Below are positions 33,060 through 42,664 of a stretch of 64,000 nucleotides of DNA, piece after piece. Under the pieces are notes generated by a model. It did no database searches. It was given only the letters and a program-made list of their open reading frames with translations, and was not told the origin of the DNA. A program made the translations under genes and the position numbers. The first letter of the stretch is position 1. Every line of letters begins with the position of its first letter. Location: positions 75,640 through 139,639 of the forward strand of contig JAZSCN010000027.1 in assembly GCA_045602925.1 (NCBI GenBank). Direction: 5' to 3'. The stretch is from UBA7477 sp045602925. GTDB taxonomy: Bacteria; Bacillota; Clostridia; Oscillospirales; Ruminococcaceae.

Positions 33060-33917
33060 ATGAAAATCACAAACAGCGAATCAAAATACATGCTCTTAGG
33101 AAAGAGCCTGCCGCACACATTATCTCCACTTATTCACAAAAGACTTTTCGAGACTAAGGGAAAGAGTGGCGAATATGGTTTATTAGAATGTGACGAAGCC
33201 GAGCTTTCGACAGCTTACGAAACCTTAAAGACTCTTTCGGGCTACAACATCACTATCCCTTACAAGTGCGATATTATCCCATACCTTGATGAGCTTGACG
33301 AAAATGCGACCTTCTACGGTGCAGTAAACTGCGTTTCAAACAAAGACGGCAAGGCTATCGGTCACAACACAGACTGCGACGGCTTTTTATTGTCCGCTAT
33401 GTCTGAGGGTATGCCACTTGACAAGAAGGTGCTTCTTATAGGCTGTGGCGGTGTAGGAAGAATGATTGCGCTGGAATGTGCAAGACGTGGTGCACAGCTC
33501 ACTATCGCCTACATTGAGCAGGCAACCGATATGGCAAAGTCACTCAAGGATGACATACTAAAGGCATTCCCTGACGCTGAGGTTTCGCTCGTTTTGACAA
33601 GCGAGATTGAGGGTAGCTACGACATACTGATAAACGGCTCGCCTGTCGGAATGTTCCCAAAGGTTGATGCTTGCCCGGTTACTGATGATGTAATCAATAG
33701 CTGTGGTTGTTGCTTTGACGTTATCTACAATCCTGTAGAAACCGTGCTTGTAAAGAAGTTCAAGGCGCAGGGCAAGTCTGCTATCGGTGGTGCTGCAATG
33801 CTTGTTTATCAGGCTGTAAAGGCTCACGAAATCTGGGACGGCGACCTTTACACCAAGGCAGAAATCGACAAAATCATCAAAGAGGTCGAAGACAGCATAA
33901 TGTCCGACTACAAATAA
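33060..33917 (+). CDS. aroE: Shikimate dehydrogenase
   Basis: AroE reduces 3-dehydroshikimate to shikimate with NADPH. The 285-residue protein has the substrate motif GKSLPHTLSPLIH, the catalytic lysine in NITIPYK, GAVNCV, HNTDCDGF, the nucleotide loop IGCGGVGRM and the C-terminal GGAAMLVYQA. GGAGG precedes the ATG. aroK follows 21 bases later. Confidence 0.94.
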   Translation: MKITNSESKYMLLGKSLPHTLSPLIHKRLFETKGKSGEYGLLECDEAELSTAYETLKTLSGYNITIPYKCDIIPYLDELDENATFYGAVNCVSNKDGKAIGHNTDCDGFLLSAMSEGMPLDKKVLLIGCGGVGRMIALECARRGAQLTIAYIEQATDMAKSLKDDILKAFPDAEVSLVLTSEIEGSYDILINGSPVGMFPKVDACPVTDDVINSCGCCFDVIYNPVETVLVKKFKAQGKSAIGGAAMLVYQAVKAHEIWDGDLYTKAEIDKIIKEVEDSIMSDYK

Positions 33918-33938
33918 TCGGGAGGCTATGGAATTAAG

Positions 33939-34430
33939 ATGAATATTTTTCTCTGTGGCTTTATGGGCTGTGGAAAGACAACCGTCGGCAAGGTTCTTGC
34001 AAAAACCTTAGGCTACAGCTTTGTTGACCTTGACGAGCTTATAGAACAGACCGAGGGCAGAAGCATCCCTCAGATATTTAAAGATAGTGGCGAAGAATAC
34101 TTCCGTGACCTTGAAACAAAGTCTATAAAGAGCTTTGGCTCAGATACTGTAATAGCACTCGGTGGCGGAGCAGTTTTGAGAAAAAAAAACGCCCTTGCGG
34201 CTAAGGCACAGGGCGAGCTTATATACATAGAAACAAAATTTGACACCTGCTTTGGCAGAATCAAAGGCGACAGCAACAGACCACTTGCTTCAAACGCAAG
34301 CTATGATGAGCTTTGCACCAGATACAATAGCCGTGCGCCGATTTATGAAACTGCCTGCTCGATAAAGATATCGGGCGAAGGCGACGCTGTGCAGATTGCC
34401 AACGCTATTATAGAAAAGGTAAGAGGCTAA
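33939..34430 (+). CDS. aroK: Shikimate kinase
   Basis: AroK phosphorylates shikimate. The 163-residue NMP-kinase-fold protein has the P-loop GFMGCGKTTVGK, DLDELIE, FRDLE and IALGGGAVL. The stop codon interleaves with that of the convergent gene on the other strand (CTAA at 34427-34430), leaving no room for a terminator between them. Confidence 0.94.
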   Translation: MNIFLCGFMGCGKTTVGKVLAKTLGYSFVDLDELIEQTEGRSIPQIFKDSGEEYFRDLETKSIKSFGSDTVIALGGGAVLRKKNALAAKAQGELIYIETKFDTCFGRIKGDSNRPLASNASYDELCTRYNSRAPIYETACSIKISGEGDAVQIANAIIEKVRG

Positions 34431-34906
34431 TCCTCTATGACAAGTATTACATACCCGACTTCGTAGCTTTTTACGAGGTCGGGATTTTTATCTGCCTGCG
34501 CAAAAATTATCGGTGAGAGCTTTTTTGCAAGTGCAGTAACCTCGTCGATAGGCTTTTTAATCACAACCGGGCAAACCGGAGATAGTGCGATAACACGTCT
34601 GCCCTCAAAGCTCATAACTCTGAGTGGCCAGATGCTGCAATCAAACGGCTTACCTGTTCCGAGCAGGCAGCCTTTTTTATGGTCAAGGACACTACAATAA
34701 TACAAGTCCTCGTTTTCTTCCCTATCCATTTTCATAACAAAGCTGTTGCCCTTTGGTATAAACTCCTGCTGTGGCTTATACTGCGAGGTTATAACATCAG
34801 CAAGCTCCTTTGATACAACGGGAGCTTCCCAAATATCATAGCTGTCAAAGCAACAGCATATTCTACATCTTGCGCATTCTTCTCTTGATAAAATTTCTGT
34901 CAGCAT
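34427..34906 (-). CDS. YkgJ-family cysteine-cluster protein
   Basis: The 159-residue protein has an N-terminal CARCRICCCF cluster and further cysteines in YYCSVLDHKKGCLLG, FDCSIWP and SPVCP. This matches the YkgJ/UPF0153 class predicted to bind zinc or an iron-sulfur cluster. It lies 18 bases after spoVAC. Function unknown. Confidence 0.8.
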   Translation of the reverse strand: MLTEILSREECARCRICCCFDSYDIWEAPVVSKELADVITSQYKPQQEFIPKGNSFVMKMDREENEDLYYCSVLDHKKGCLLGTGKPFDCSIWPLRVMSFEGRRVIALSPVCPVVIKKPIDEVTALAKKLSPIIFAQADKNPDLVKSYEVGYVILVIED

Positions 34907-34924
34907 ATATTTCTCCTAAAGTAT

Positions 34925-35362
34925 CTATGATGTCAACCAATATATTATTCCGTACAGCACTGACGCCAGCGTTCCATAGAGTATGACGGGGCCTGCTATT
35001 ATAAATATCTTTGCACCAAGCCCGAGAATAAAGCCTTCAGCCTTAAATTCAACGGCAGGTGCGACAACAGAATTTGCAAAGCCGGTTATCGGCACGAGCG
35101 TTCCTGCACCTGCAAACTTAGCAAGCTTGCTGTATAATCCAAGCCCTGTCAAAAGTGCAGAAATAAATATAAGCGTAACCGAAGTAGCGATTGAATACTG
35201 CTCCTTGGAAAGCCCTGCGTTTTCATACACTCTCGATAAAAACTCGCCGAGCATACATATAAGTCCACCTATTAAAAACGCTTTTGGCACGGTAATGTAG
35301 GATTTTGTTCCCTCGCCTGCTTCTTTATACATTTCGCTGTACTGAGATTTACTAAGCTGCAT
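34925..35362 (-). CDS. spoVAC: SpoVAC-like membrane protein
   Basis: The 145-residue protein has three or four hydrophobic segments and the SpoVAC family core KFAGAGTLVPITGFANSVVAP followed by EGFILGLGAKIFIIAGPVILYGT. SpoVA proteins form the channel that moves dipicolinic acid into spores and out at germination. Only this one component is seen; spoVAD and spoVAE are not adjacent. SpoVAC alone has been described as a mechanosensitive channel in Bacillus. Role outside sporulation is possible. Confidence 0.87.
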   Translation of the reverse strand: MQLSKSQYSEMYKEAGEGTKSYITVPKAFLIGGLICMLGEFLSRVYENAGLSKEQYSIATSVTLIFISALLTGLGLYSKLAKFAGAGTLVPITGFANSVVAPAVEFKAEGFILGLGAKIFIIAGPVILYGTLASVLYGIIYWLTS

Positions 35363-35416
35363 AGCTATCCCCTTTCAATTTTCATTTAAGGATAGTATGC
35401 AGCTTATTCTATAGTT

Positions 35417-37201
35417 TTATTCAGTTTTAGAGCTATCGTCCTCTTCTGTAGAAGGCTCCTTTTCTTCTTCGCCTTCCTTTTCCTCGTCCTCCTGCTCCTT
35501 CTGAGCCTCCTTCTCACTTTGCTCAAGCTCCTTAGCCAGCTCATCAAAGTCAGGCAGTTCATCTCTGCAAATAACGAGGTTATTAGAGTAGAGCTTTATC
35601 ATTTCTTCCTTGGTGATATACTCCTCAGAATACTCACCGTAGTTGTCGATAACATATGCGCCACTCCATATTCCGAACCAGCTCCACATTGTCTTTTCGT
35701 TAGCAAACATCTGCACGTCAGGTGCGTTGCCACACTCACTGAGTGCAAGAGGCTTATTGACGTTTATTCTTCTGAGTGATAAGAATGCGCCAAGCTGACT
35801 TGAACCTGTTTCGTCATAGATATCGGCAGAAATCATATCGCAATACTTATCGCCGACATACCAATCAGCGTTCTGTCCGTTCCACACCCAGATGAGATTA
35901 TTGAGCTTGTGGTAGCTTGTCATTCTCTTATACATAAGCTTCCACAGCCACTTGTACGCTTCAACGTCCTTGCCCCACCAGAACCAACCGCCGCTGGCTT
36001 CGTGGAGAGGTCGCCACAAAACTGTTACGCCTGCGTCCTGAAGCTTAGAGAGCTGTAGCGAGATAGTATCTATATCTCTTACTATAGCGAGGCATTCTCC
36101 AGAAATCTTACCTTCCTCATAAAGCTTTTCGAGTTCTTCGTAAGAAAGCCCTGATACAGCTACATCGGGCACAGCTTTTGTTAAATCAAAATCGGTATCC
36201 TCGGCATAATAAGCCTCGCCCAAAGGGTCAGCCCAGTGCCATATATAGCTTACAAGTCCACCCTCTTCAGACCACTGTGTTGCAAGCTCGATATCATTAG
36301 CAAAGGTGTCCTCTGAGGTGTATGAAATAAGGTCGCTTAGTCTTATTGCAGGATAATGACCTGTTACCTTATAGATAGCATCGGTTTCGGCATTAGTGCC
36401 TATTGTGGAATACTGACCGCTGAGAATATTCTTGCCATAGCTACCTGCAAGATACGCATAAATCGCTCTTGTTTTATAATCGGCATTCTTGTTAGAAAGC
36501 GTCGGTAAGTCCTTATATGTAATATCAAGGCTTGCGACAGTTTCGCTGGCTGTAATAATCATATAGTCGAAGTCGAAGTTGCCGTCGATGATGCCGAGTC
36601 CTATTACATTCTCACCCTTTGAAAGCCACACATTATCGAATCCGACTGCCTGGAACTTGCCACTACCATCGGTAGAAATCTCGCCATAGACCTCGTCATT
36701 TATCACAACGTTGTTCTTTACCGGCTTTCCCTTATCAGAAGCGATTACAAAGAGTATGTTATAATACTGCTCTGTAGGTAACTCGACCTTTACCTGCCAA
36801 TTATCCTCCTCGGCATTTGCAAAACCGGTAAGATACTCTTTATCGCTGGCTCCACTTCTCTCTGTTCCTTCAACAAGATTCTGTCCGAACTCGCCGTCCT
36901 GTGCCTCGACCTTATGCTCAAACTCGGTATAGTCAGGCACCTGAGGTATAATCTCCTCATCTGCGATAGAGGTAATAATGTCCTCCGGTGGCATAGTCTG
37001 AAGTGTGGTAGTCTGCGTAGGCTCTGCACTGCTTTGCGTTGTAGTTGTTGTTTGTGCAGTAGTAGTTGTAGTGGTGGTTGTATCCCCTTCAACCTGCGAA
37101 GTGCTGTTGTCACTTATCTGTGACGAGGAATCCGCCCCACAGCCTGCAAGCATTGTTAACGACAACACCACTGCTGTTAAAACTGATAATGCTCTTTTCA
37201 T
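35417..37201 (-). CDS. GH26 beta-mannanase lipoprotein with CBM-like domain
   Basis: The lipobox LAGC has Cys21. A Thr-rich linker (about 40-70) follows, then a carbohydrate-binding-like beta-sandwich (about 85-225), then a GH26 catalytic domain. The acid/base is Glu401 in WRPLHEASGGWFWWG and the nucleophile Glu489 in ALSECGNAP. The protein ends in an acidic Lys/Glu tail of about 50 residues. GH26 enzymes mainly cut beta-1,4-mannan backbones. It starts 20 bases after the GH95 gene and is cotranscribed with it. The tail is unusual and may be a linker or surface spacer. Confidence 0.9.
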   Translation of the reverse strand: MKRALSVLTAVVLSLTMLAGCGADSSSQISDNSTSQVEGDTTTTTTTTAQTTTTTQSSAEPTQTTTLQTMPPEDIITSIADEEIIPQVPDYTEFEHKVEAQDGEFGQNLVEGTERSGASDKEYLTGFANAEEDNWQVKVELPTEQYYNILFVIASDKGKPVKNNVVINDEVYGEISTDGSGKFQAVGFDNVWLSKGENVIGLGIIDGNFDFDYMIITASETVASLDITYKDLPTLSNKNADYKTRAIYAYLAGSYGKNILSGQYSTIGTNAETDAIYKVTGHYPAIRLSDLISYTSEDTFANDIELATQWSEEGGLVSYIWHWADPLGEAYYAEDTDFDLTKAVPDVAVSGLSYEELEKLYEEGKISGECLAIVRDIDTISLQLSKLQDAGVTVLWRPLHEASGGWFWWGKDVEAYKWLWKLMYKRMTSYHKLNNLIWVWNGQNADWYVGDKYCDMISADIYDETGSSQLGAFLSLRRINVNKPLALSECGNAPDVQMFANEKTMWSWFGIWSGAYVIDNYGEYSEEYITKEEMIKLYSNNLVICRDELPDFDELAKELEQSEKEAQKEQEDEEKEGEEEKEPSTEEDDSSKTE

Positions 37202-37221
37202 AAAAGCTGTCCTTTCGGATT

Positions 37222-39501
37222 TTATATAACTATATCATAAGTGAGTCCTGCTCTTGCACTAAAGCAAGTTGCACCATCAGATACAGTGGTGCTCACAGGC
37301 TCGCCATTATGCATAACCTTGAAGTTGCCGACAATTCGGCACTCGTTATCCTTTGTCGCTGTCACTGAAGCTGATAGGAATCTGCCGTCTTTCCATATAC
37401 AAGAAGTGTCAAAGCCTCCTCTTGCTCTTAGGTGCTCAAAAGAACCGCTTTTCCACTGCTTTGGAACTGCGCAAAGGAAATTTATCTCACCACCGTGGCT
37501 TTGAAGCAGGGCTTCTGTTATACCTGCTGTTCCGCCAAAATTCCCGTCAATCTGGAATGGTGGGTGGTTGTCAAACATATTTTTATTAGTCGAATGAGAA
37601 AGAAGCGCCTTGATATTATCCTGCACCATTTCGCCGTCGTAGAGCCTTGCCCACATATTTATAATCCAGGCTCTGCTCCAGCCGGTATGTCCACCGCCGT
37701 AGCTAAGCCTACGCTCGATTGTGGCTCTTGCGCTCTTAGAAAGCTTTGGCGTTTTTCTCATTGATATTCTATCCGATGGATAAAGTGAAAAAAGCTGTGA
37801 GATATGTCTATGCCCCGGCTCTGCCTCGTCATAGTCCTCAGCCCACTCCATAATCTGCCCATACTTGCCTATTTCAAGCTTTGGGAGCTTATCTCTCATT
37901 TTTGCAAGCTTTTGTGCGTAGCTCTTGTCCACGCCTAAGATTTCGCTCGCATTTATTACAGCCGAGAACAAGTCATATATAATACTTGTATCCATAGTCG
38001 GCCCGATACACACGCTACCCCTTGTGCCACTCTTTGTGATATAGGTATTCTCAGGCGAAACAGAAGGACAGGTTACAAGCCTGCCGTTCTTATCCTCGAT
38101 AAGAAAATCCACAAAGAACTGACTTGCCTCCTTGAGAGTTTCAAACTTCTCACTCAGAAAGTCCTTATCAAGCGTGAACAGATAATGCTCCCATATATGA
38201 AGGCAAAGCCACGCTGCGCCCATCGGCCACTGAGTTCCCGGAGTCCACAAATCCTGTGGTGCTGTATCTCCCCAAAGGTCTGTATTATGGTGACAGACGA
38301 AGCCACCACAACCGTACATTTCCTTGGCTGTAACTCTACCGTTTGGTCGCATTTTTTCTACAAGGTCAAAAAGTGGAGTATGAAGCTCGCTGAGATTACA
38401 ATTTTCTGCACACCAGTAGTTCATCTCTGTATTTATATTTATGGTAAACTTACTGCCCCACGCAGGCCACATATCCTTATTCCATATACCTTGAAGGTTA
38501 GTAGGAAGTGTACCCTGCCTGCTTGCACTTATCATAAGGTATCTACCAAAGTTAAAGTACATTTCAGTAAGCTTATTATCGCAACTTTCTGCCACTAGCG
38601 AAAGTCTTTCGTCGGTGGGCTTTAGGGCGTTGCCCTCACTATTGTCGCAAAGCGTAAGCCTTGCTCTGTCGTAAAAGCTCTTATAATCCTCTGTATGTCT
38701 TTGAAGAAGTGTTGCAAACGGCACACCCTTTATGCTAGCGCAATCTATAATGCTCTGCTCTTTATAGCTATCGGGCAGATAGTAGCTTGTACGGCAGGAA
38801 AATGCAATAGTAACCTCGCTGCAATTTTTTGCATAAAGAAGGTTACCACCAAACCTGCACTCGCCGTCTGTATAGATTTTTATAGTACTGAAAAAGCTTA
38901 TTCCGTCGCTACTGCCCATTCCACCGTAGTAGTGGATTTCGTTATCAGAGACAGGGCTGTTAAGGTCAAAATAGTCATCTCTGCCGTCGACGCAGACATT
39001 TATACTAAGGCTTTTGGGCTTATCTGTTTTAATATTTATAATCAGCAGTTCGTCGGGCTTTGAGGCGATAACAGTTCTTTCGATTTTTGCGTCATCGAGC
39101 GTAAAGCTTGTCCTTGCGACAGCGCTTGACAAATCGAGGCTTCTTTCATAATCCGAAACCTTATTTATATCACCATCGATGCTGATAAACATTGAGCCGA
39201 GCGTCTGGTAGTGCCTTTGATTTACCGGAGTTCCGCAAAAGTACTTATTGACGATTGCTTCAGCCTCGCTGATTTTCTCCTCAAACAAAAGCTCTCTGAC
39301 ACGGCTTAGATTTTCTAGTGCAGACTTGTTATTACGTTCTCTTTTCCCACCCGACCAGACAGAATCCTCATTTAGGGCGATTTCCTCGCAAAGTGGTCTG
39401 CCGAAAACCATACCACCAATTCTGCCGTTGCCGACAGGCAGTGCCTCGTTCCAGTCATTTGCCTGAGATTTATACCATAAAAGCTCACTTAGTCTGTCCA
39501 T
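37222..39501 (-). CDS. GH95 glycoside hydrolase (alpha-L-fucosidase or alpha-L-galactosidase)
   Basis: The 759-residue protein starts with the GH95 N-terminal domain (LPVGNGRIGGMVFG, ALNEDSVWSGG) and has the (alpha/alpha)6 catalytic domain with NINTEMNYW, Glu484 in CPSVSPENTY and the Asp in FQIDGNFGGTAGITEALL. No signal peptide is visible, so it should act inside the cell on imported oligosaccharides. An ATG at 39501 is preferred over TTG two codons earlier. First gene of an operon with the GH26 mannanase. Confidence 0.88.
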   Translation of the reverse strand: MDRLSELLWYKSQANDWNEALPVGNGRIGGMVFGRPLCEEIALNEDSVWSGGKRERNNKSALENLSRVRELLFEEKISEAEAIVNKYFCGTPVNQRHYQTLGSMFISIDGDINKVSDYERSLDLSSAVARTSFTLDDAKIERTVIASKPDELLIINIKTDKPKSLSINVCVDGRDDYFDLNSPVSDNEIHYYGGMGSSDGISFFSTIKIYTDGECRFGGNLLYAKNCSEVTIAFSCRTSYYLPDSYKEQSIIDCASIKGVPFATLLQRHTEDYKSFYDRARLTLCDNSEGNALKPTDERLSLVAESCDNKLTEMYFNFGRYLMISASRQGTLPTNLQGIWNKDMWPAWGSKFTININTEMNYWCAENCNLSELHTPLFDLVEKMRPNGRVTAKEMYGCGGFVCHHNTDLWGDTAPQDLWTPGTQWPMGAAWLCLHIWEHYLFTLDKDFLSEKFETLKEASQFFVDFLIEDKNGRLVTCPSVSPENTYITKSGTRGSVCIGPTMDTSIIYDLFSAVINASEILGVDKSYAQKLAKMRDKLPKLEIGKYGQIMEWAEDYDEAEPGHRHISQLFSLYPSDRISMRKTPKLSKSARATIERRLSYGGGHTGWSRAWIINMWARLYDGEMVQDNIKALLSHSTNKNMFDNHPPFQIDGNFGGTAGITEALLQSHGGEINFLCAVPKQWKSGSFEHLRARGGFDTSCIWKDGRFLSASVTATKDNECRIVGNFKVMHNGEPVSTTVSDGATCFSARAGLTYDIVI

Positions 39502-39573
39502 AGTCAAAAGCGATTTCTCGCGCTCCTTTTATAATAGCTTCTATTACCGTTCAAAAAATATCATACACAGTAT

Positions 39574-39602
39574 ATTATACCATATAATACAAAAGTTTTC
39601 AA
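39574..39602 (-). promoter_or_regulatory. Promoter of the GH95-GH26 operon
   Basis: On the minus strand TTGAAA (39597-39602), 17 bases, TATAAT (39574-39579). It is divergent from the promoter at 39628. Confidence 0.7.
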
Positions 39603-39627
39603 GTACCCCAAAACCTCTTTGGCACCA

Positions 39628-39657
39628 TTGACAACATCTCTGCAGATAGGCTATAAT
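39628..39657 (+). promoter_or_regulatory. Promoter of the 39680 gene
   Basis: TTGACA (39628-39633), 18 bases, TATAAT (39652-39657). Both boxes are perfect consensus. Confidence 0.8.
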
Positions 39658-39679
39658 AATCAAAAAGGAGTGAGCAGAA

Positions 39680-40165
39680 ATGAAGGTTACGCCAAGGAAA
39701 ATAACGCCCCCACAGATGCCATCGAATACACAGCTTTTAGGTTTCGCATGTAAGCTCATAGAAAATGAAAAGCTGTCTGGCTGTCGCAATGCGATTGTGT
39801 CATGTCTTTCACTCACTCTTGCAATTGCTCCTGACAACGAGCGTGATGTAAAATCGTTGCTTTTCTATTTGCAAAATCTCGCCATACCGAGTGGCATAAC
39901 CCACACGACAATCGAGGCAGTTGGGCTGTGGCTTGCCGGTATGCCACTTGAGGCAAGCGGCAATGAAGCAAGAGAGAAAATCTACGAAAATTTCCGCAAC
40001 GCGTATCTTTTCTCCTGGCAAAAGCGACTTATCACACTTGCGATAGACTCGTACAACGAGCTAATGAGTGAGGAACACCCCTTCGAGCTGTGCGAGATAG
40101 CATACAGGATTGCACTTTCTCACTTCGAGGGCAAGGAATCCACCGAGCTTTTAGAGATTATATAA
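39680..40165 (+). CDS. Hypothetical protein (161 aa)
   Basis: I do not recognise this protein. It is soluble and mostly helical, without signal peptide or membrane segment. It begins MKVTPRKITPPQMPSNTQLL and has an LFYLQNLAIPSGITHTTIEAVGLWLAGMP region. A GGAG site lies nine bases before the ATG, and it has its own consensus promoter and terminator, so it is a real single-gene unit. Confidence 0.75.
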   Translation: MKVTPRKITPPQMPSNTQLLGFACKLIENEKLSGCRNAIVSCLSLTLAIAPDNERDVKSLLFYLQNLAIPSGITHTTIEAVGLWLAGMPLEASGNEAREKIYENFRNAYLFSWQKRLITLAIDSYNELMSEEHPFELCEIAYRIALSHFEGKESTELLEII

Positions 40166-40172
40166 ACAGCAA

Positions 40173-40198
40173 AGGGCTGTCACTTCTGTGACAGCCCT
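40173..40198. terminator. Bidirectional hairpin terminator
   Basis: AGGGCTGTCAC and GTGACAGCCCT form an 11-bp perfect stem with loop TTCT between convergent genes. Confidence 0.8.
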
Positions 40199-40220
40199 AA
40201 ATAATGCCTTGATTTAAATC

Positions 40221-42629
40221 TTAGCCGAGGATAATCTTAACGTCTGTGTTTTCAGTAAGCTTGCACTCACAGAGGAAGTTGCCTTCGATTGTTTCGCCGT
40301 TTACTACCATAGACTTTACTCCGCTTTCAACGTGGTTTGGATTCTGGATATCGATATGGATATTCTTTCCTCTGAACTTCTTGTCGATTGTGAAGCCGTC
40401 CCACTCGGATGGGATAGAAGGATTGATAACGAGGCCGTCAGCGTTAGGTCTCATACCACAGATACCTTCTACACAGCCTACCATTACAGTAGAGCCTGTG
40501 CCTGTGAGCCAGTGAACGTGTGAACGTCCCTCAAATGGAGAACGTCTTGACTCGGTAAACTGACCGTGAACGTATGGCTCAAGAACTCTGATTTCAGCCT
40601 TATCGTTCATAGCTGCAGGTGAGCTTTCCATAAAGTACTCAAATGCACGGTTACCGTGACCGAGAAGTGATTCAGCGAGAATTGCCCAGCCCTGTGTCTG
40701 AGAGAAGATACCACCGTTTTCCTTTGTGTCAGGGTTAAAGATGTGCATAAGTGCGCCATTAAAGTAATTAGCAACATAAGGTGGGTCCATAACCTTTACG
40801 CCGTATGGAGTGTTAAGGAGCTCGTGAACCTTTTCCATAGCAGAGAGTGACTGCTCTTTTGTTGCAAAGCCTGAGATAACAGACCATGACTGTGGGTTGA
40901 GCCACATATTAGCTTCAGGGTCCTTCTTAGCGCCAACGATTGTGCCATCCTCACGGATACCTCTGATAAATCTGTCCTCATCCCAGCAAGCTGCGAGGCT
41001 TTCGCCGAGCTCTGCCTGTACCTTTTCGATGTATGCTACATAGTCTGTATCGTTTCTTTCCTCAGCATAAGCCTTGATAACGCTCATAGCGTAGTAGAGC
41101 TGGAATGCTACGAATGTAGATTCGCCCTTCTTACCAAGTCTAAGGCAGTCGTTCCAGTCAGCGTGGAGACCTGCAGGCATCTTGTGTGCGCCGAGTCTTT
41201 CCATAGAGAAGCGAATAGCATTCTTTAAGTGGTCATAAACTGTATCCTCGCCACCGTTTGCATAAACGATAACTTCATCGAGGAATGCCTTGTTTCCACT
41301 TTCGCCGATGTACTTATATACAGTTGGGAACAGCCAGAGCGCATCGTCTGCACGGTAGCTTGGGTGGCCTGTTTCCTTAGCGTATACAGAATTTTCGTCG
41401 TTTTCGTCAGGGAATGTTTCGTGACCTGCGTTGTGGTTAAACTTAACGAGTGGGAGACCACCGCCGTTATCAACCTGGGCAGAAATCATAAATCTAATCT
41501 TTTCTGCAGCAAGCTCTGGGTCGATATGGATGATACCCTGGATATCCTGAACTGTATCACGGTAGCCGTAGCCGTTTCTAAGACCACAGTAGATGAATGA
41601 AGCAGCTCTTGACCAGATAAATGTGATAAAGCACTGGTAAGCGTTCCATACGTTAACCATATTATTGAACTCGTCACTTGGAGTCTTTACAACAAAGTTT
41701 TCAAGCTTTGAATGCCAGTAGCTCTTGAGCTCGTTAACTTCCTCGTCAACCTTGCCTGCTACCTTATATGTATCGAGAATCTTAGTAGCCTCAGCGTTAT
41801 CCTTCTGACCGAGAACATAGATAAGCTCTACAGTTTCGCCATCAGCAAGAGTAACATCAGACTGGAGTGCACCACAAGCATTAGAGTTGTAGTTGAGCAC
41901 ATTGTCGCACTTGCCGTTTTCAACAGCGATTGGGTTTGAATATGTTCTGTATGGGCCGATAAAGCTATCGAGGTTACCATTATAAGCTGAAATAGGAGCA
42001 CCAACCATACCGAAGAATCTTTCCTTGTGGTTTGAGCCTGTTTCGTCCTTACCGGAGTTCTCATTGATATGCTGTAAAATCTTATTTTCCTCAAAAGAAG
42101 TTCTTGAGATGAAGAGTGTGTACTGGAGGTTAACCTGGTCCTGCTCGTAGTTGTTCTCGTTTGTGAACTCGATAAAGCCGAACGCAGAGAGGTTTCTAGG
42201 CTTGCCGGAAATGTTTGTTACCTTAGCTCTCCAAACCTCGTAGGTCTTATTAAGCGGAACATAGTATGTAGTTTCCGACTTGATACCTGCATACTCAGCT
42301 GTCATAACTGTATAAGCTGTACCGTGACGGCACTCAGACTTATACTGGTCGAGTGGCTTACCTACAGGCTGCCATGATGCAGACCAATAGTCCTTTGTAT
42401 CATTATCTCTGATATAAACATATCTGCCCGGGAGCGACATATTAGAATTGAAGCGATAACGAGCTATTCTTCCGTTTGCGCCACTCTGCACAAAGCTATA
42501 GCCACCGGCGTTGTTAGAAATAATTGCGCCGTAAGCTGGTGAACCGAGGTAGTTCGCCCATGGTGCAGGAGTGTCCGGTCTTGTAATAACATATTCTTTG
42601 TTTTGTAGGTCAAAATGTCCGTATTGCAT
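40221..42629 (-). CDS. Cellobiose phosphorylase (GH94)
   Basis: This cytoplasmic 802-residue enzyme splits cellobiose with phosphate into glucose 1-phosphate and glucose. The start MQYGHFDLQNKEYVITRPDTPAPWANYLG is typical of cellobiose phosphorylase. The (alpha/alpha)6 domain has YRDTVQDIQGI, and the general acid Asp494 lies in HADWNDCLRLGKKGES. The C-terminal DPWINKxFRGKxIHIDI-like ending is also present (DKKFRGKNIHIDI). A GGAGAG ribosome site and an operator-bearing leader precede it. Confidence 0.93.
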   Translation of the reverse strand: MQYGHFDLQNKEYVITRPDTPAPWANYLGSPAYGAIISNNAGGYSFVQSGANGRIARYRFNSNMSLPGRYVYIRDNDTKDYWSASWQPVGKPLDQYKSECRHGTAYTVMTAEYAGIKSETTYYVPLNKTYEVWRAKVTNISGKPRNLSAFGFIEFTNENNYEQDQVNLQYTLFISRTSFEENKILQHINENSGKDETGSNHKERFFGMVGAPISAYNGNLDSFIGPYRTYSNPIAVENGKCDNVLNYNSNACGALQSDVTLADGETVELIYVLGQKDNAEATKILDTYKVAGKVDEEVNELKSYWHSKLENFVVKTPSDEFNNMVNVWNAYQCFITFIWSRAASFIYCGLRNGYGYRDTVQDIQGIIHIDPELAAEKIRFMISAQVDNGGGLPLVKFNHNAGHETFPDENDENSVYAKETGHPSYRADDALWLFPTVYKYIGESGNKAFLDEVIVYANGGEDTVYDHLKNAIRFSMERLGAHKMPAGLHADWNDCLRLGKKGESTFVAFQLYYAMSVIKAYAEERNDTDYVAYIEKVQAELGESLAACWDEDRFIRGIREDGTIVGAKKDPEANMWLNPQSWSVISGFATKEQSLSAMEKVHELLNTPYGVKVMDPPYVANYFNGALMHIFNPDTKENGGIFSQTQGWAILAESLLGHGNRAFEYFMESSPAAMNDKAEIRVLEPYVHGQFTESRRSPFEGRSHVHWLTGTGSTVMVGCVEGICGMRPNADGLVINPSIPSEWDGFTIDKKFRGKNIHIDIQNPNHVESGVKSMVVNGETIEGNFLCECKLTENTDVKIILG

Positions 42630-42664
42630 ATACTTTCTCTCCTAAAAATTTTGATATTGTTCGC

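Noticed and set aside
37222..39507. TTG start at 39507 for the GH95 gene
   Set aside because: The ATG two codons in is preferred; the nearest good ribosome site (AGGAG) is too far from either, so the exact start stays uncertain.
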